Shown here one piece after another: positions 4,793 through 6,345 of a stretch of DNA of 6,345 bases (position 1 is the first letter of the stretch; every line of letters starts with the position of its first letter). This DNA is from Desulfotignum sp. Lineage in GTDB: Bacteria > Desulfobacterota > Desulfobacteria > Desulfobacterales > Desulfobacteraceae. The position numbers were made by a program, and so were the translations under genes. The stretch lies in assembly GCA_011390235.1 (NCBI GenBank), contig JAABSS010000042.1, forward strand, positions 1 to 6,345, given 5' to 3'. The notes under the pieces were generated by a model. It was not told the origin of the DNA. It worked only from the letters and a program-made list of their open reading frames with translations, and made no database searches.

Positions 4793-6345
4793 TCAGAAAT
4801 CAAGGCGGATGCCGGCGGTGACGATCAGCCCCGGGGCAATGGTATCTTCACGTCCCTGGCTGCGGAACATGGCATATTCTTCATCAAAAATATTTTCTGC
4901 ATTCACAAATGCGGTGACATGGTCCACCAGTTTTCTTGATACAGAGGCATCCACGGTAAAATACCCATTTTCATTAAGGGTGTTTTCATTGTCAAAATAG
5001 ATGTCGCCATAATAATTGGCGGTCACCGACAGGTTTATGATATCGGGATTGGTGTACCGGAACCCGAAATGGGCATTGTGCCGGGGGTCGTTGGACAGGT
5101 AATTGCCCTCCAGGGCCGCGTTGTTGTCATCTTCTTTAATTTCAGACACATTGTATGCATAATTGGCAAACAGGGTCAGGGTTTGGGTGGGATACCATTC
5201 CAGTTCCGCTTCAACCCCGTGGATATCCGCCTCGCTGATATTGTCCAGAATACGTTCAACCCGGGTTTTGGTCCCTCCGGCAAACGGGACTTTGCCGGTA
5301 ACGCGGTCCCCGATGTAGTCTTTGGCAAACGACTGGTAGAAGGTCAACCGGCCCCACAGGGTGTCGGTGAGGAAGCGTTCGACACCGATGTCATAGGACC
5401 AGATTTCTTCCGGATCAAGGTCGGGATTGGCTTCCCGGTAATAGGTGCCCCCGCCCCGGACATGAACCTTGTACATCTCGAACAGGCTGGGTGCCCGGAA
5501 CCCCTTGCCGCCGGAGGCCCGCACCGTGGTTTTGTCATCCAGATGCCAGGTGATGCCGGCCTTGGGAGAAAAGCTGCCCTCTGAACTGGAATCAAAGGTG
5601 TTGTCGTAAGCCGGCTTGCCTGCACTGCCGGTAGTGTCCCAGTTGGCACCGTCCGATGTCTCGACCCAGTCATACCGGGCACCGATATTGACGATCACCC
5701 GTTCTTCCATAAACCGCAGATCCAGGTTGGCAAACGGGGAGACAAACTGCTGGCTGCCATCCGCGCCGACCTCGCGTGTGCTCGCGACATATATGTCGTC
5801 ATAGTCCCAGGAGGCCCGCTTGTACGCCGCTCCCAAAGTCAGGCCCGTGGTGTCGCCCAAAGCCAGGGTTGTCTGAAAGTCCGCCCCCCAGACCGTGGCG
5901 GGCATCTCTTCCTGGCGCAGCAGCGAGGCAAAGTTGTTATTGGCCGAGTCCTGGAACGCGGTCTTGTCGGCACGGTTCAGGTACACCAGGCCCTTGACAT
6001 TCGTGCCGCCAACCTTGCCGGTGTAATTGAGCCAGTACTGGTCCAGGGTGAGTTCATCATAGAAGAACTGCCGGCCTTTGCCGGTTTCATGGTCATAGTA
6101 CAGGGCGGACAGGGAGAGGTCTGAATCCGGGGTCAGATCATAATTCACCTTGCCCATCACCTTGCCCGCATCCCGGTAGCGCTTGATTTCATAGGCTGCA
6201 GGGGTGTCCACCATGAAAAATCCATCACTTTCCTCATATCCGCCTGCGATCAGGAACCCCAGGTCGTTGACCGTCTGGCTGTGGAGAGCAGTCCCGCCAA
6301 AGGTATCGGCCGTGCCGGCCTGGACGTCGATGAGGGTCTTGGGAT
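4793..6345 (-). CDS. TonB-dependent outer-membrane receptor, C-terminal beta-barrel (5' end outside window)
   Basis: The frame is open from the right edge to TGA at 4795-4793, giving 516 residues. An internal ATG at 6214 is not the start, because coding continues upstream without a stop (including GGTALHSQTVNDLGF and LIAGGYEESDGFF). What is visible is the 22-strand barrel half (TonB_dep_Rec type) of an outer-membrane receptor that imports a siderophore, corrinoid or metal complex using TonB-ExbB-ExbD energy. Evidence: alternating aromatic/hydrophilic strands with acidic turns, the hallmark GKGFRAPSLFEMY followed by ANPDLDPEEIWSYDIGVERF, ENIFDEEY near the end, and a C-terminal LIVTAGIRLDF with the terminal Phe needed for BAM-mediated insertion. 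The signal peptide, TonB box and plug domain lie beyond the window. The C-terminus is intact. Downstream on the same strand is a DUF4198-like remnant, which hints at Ni/Co or corrinoid uptake. BtuB, CirA-like and siderophore receptors all remain possible, so no gene symbol is given. Confidence 0.9.
   Translation of the reverse strand, partial: PKTLIDVQAGTADTFGGTALHSQTVNDLGFLIAGGYEESDGFFMVDTPAAYEIKRYRDAGKVMGKVNYDLTPDSDLSLSALYYDHETGKGRQFFYDELTLDQYWLNYTGKVGGTNVKGLVYLNRADKTAFQDSANNNFASLLRQEEMPATVWGADFQTTLALGDTTGLTLGAAYKRASWDYDDIYVASTREVGADGSQQFVSPFANLDLRFMEERVIVNIGARYDWVETSDGANWDTTGSAGKPAYDNTFDSSSEGSFSPKAGITWHLDDKTTVRASGGKGFRAPSLFEMYKVHVRGGGTYYREANPDLDPEEIWSYDIGVERFLTDTLWGRLTFYQSFAKDYIGDRVTGKVPFAGGTKTRVERILDNISEADIHGVEAELEWYPTQTLTLFANYAYNVSEIKEDDNNAALEGNYLSNDPRHNAHFGFRYTNPDIINLSVTANYYGDIYFDNENTLNENGYFTVDASVSRKLVDHVTAFVNAENIFDEEYAMFRSQGREDTIAPGLIVTAGIRLDF

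Overview
The window looks like chromosomal DNA of a Gram-negative, probably anaerobic bacterium. A TonB-dependent outer-membrane receptor implies an outer membrane, and an oxygen-sensitive type of Fe-S cysteine desulfidase and a B12-regulated cobT fit an anaerobe with a corrinoid economy. The protein flavour and moderate GC suggest a deltaproteobacterial sulfate reducer of the Desulfobacterales type. That placement is an impression from the sequence and no marker gene is present to prove it.

Left part, + strand (1-1470): an AcuI/YhdH-type NADPH-dependent acrylyl-CoA reductase (123-1112) with a strong ribosome binding site, an inverted repeat behind it, then a 62-residue zinc-ribbon-like protein (1226-1414) with its own promoter-like sequence, closed by a GC-rich hairpin.

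Centre, + strand (1600-2977): a sigma70-like promoter, a cobalamin riboswitch aptamer (about 1640-1795), an expression platform with a terminator and competing pairings (1806-1874), and cobT (1895-2977). CobT makes alpha-ribazole phosphate, which carries the lower ligand of cobalamin. It is the only gene under the riboswitch, because the next gene faces it after an 11-base gap.

Right part, - strand: a CyuA/UPF0597 L-cysteine desulfidase (4269-2989). Upstream of it lies a stretch of about 520 bases with no intact gene, holding two same-frame coding-like fragments, one resembling a DUF4198 (NikK-like) periplasmic protein, with a terminator-like hairpin at the end of the first. Further upstream is the C-terminal beta-barrel of a TonB-dependent receptor (from the right edge to 4793). 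The receptor and the DUF4198-like remnant probably formed an uptake unit for a metal or corrinoid. With the riboswitch-controlled cobT, the right half has a cobalt/B12 theme, but the receptor substrate cannot be read from the sequence.

No CRISPR array, transposase, tRNA or rRNA was seen. I did not find a clearly novel system. The items most worth a second look are the riboswitch expression platform, the decayed DUF4198-like gene and the small zinc-ribbon protein.
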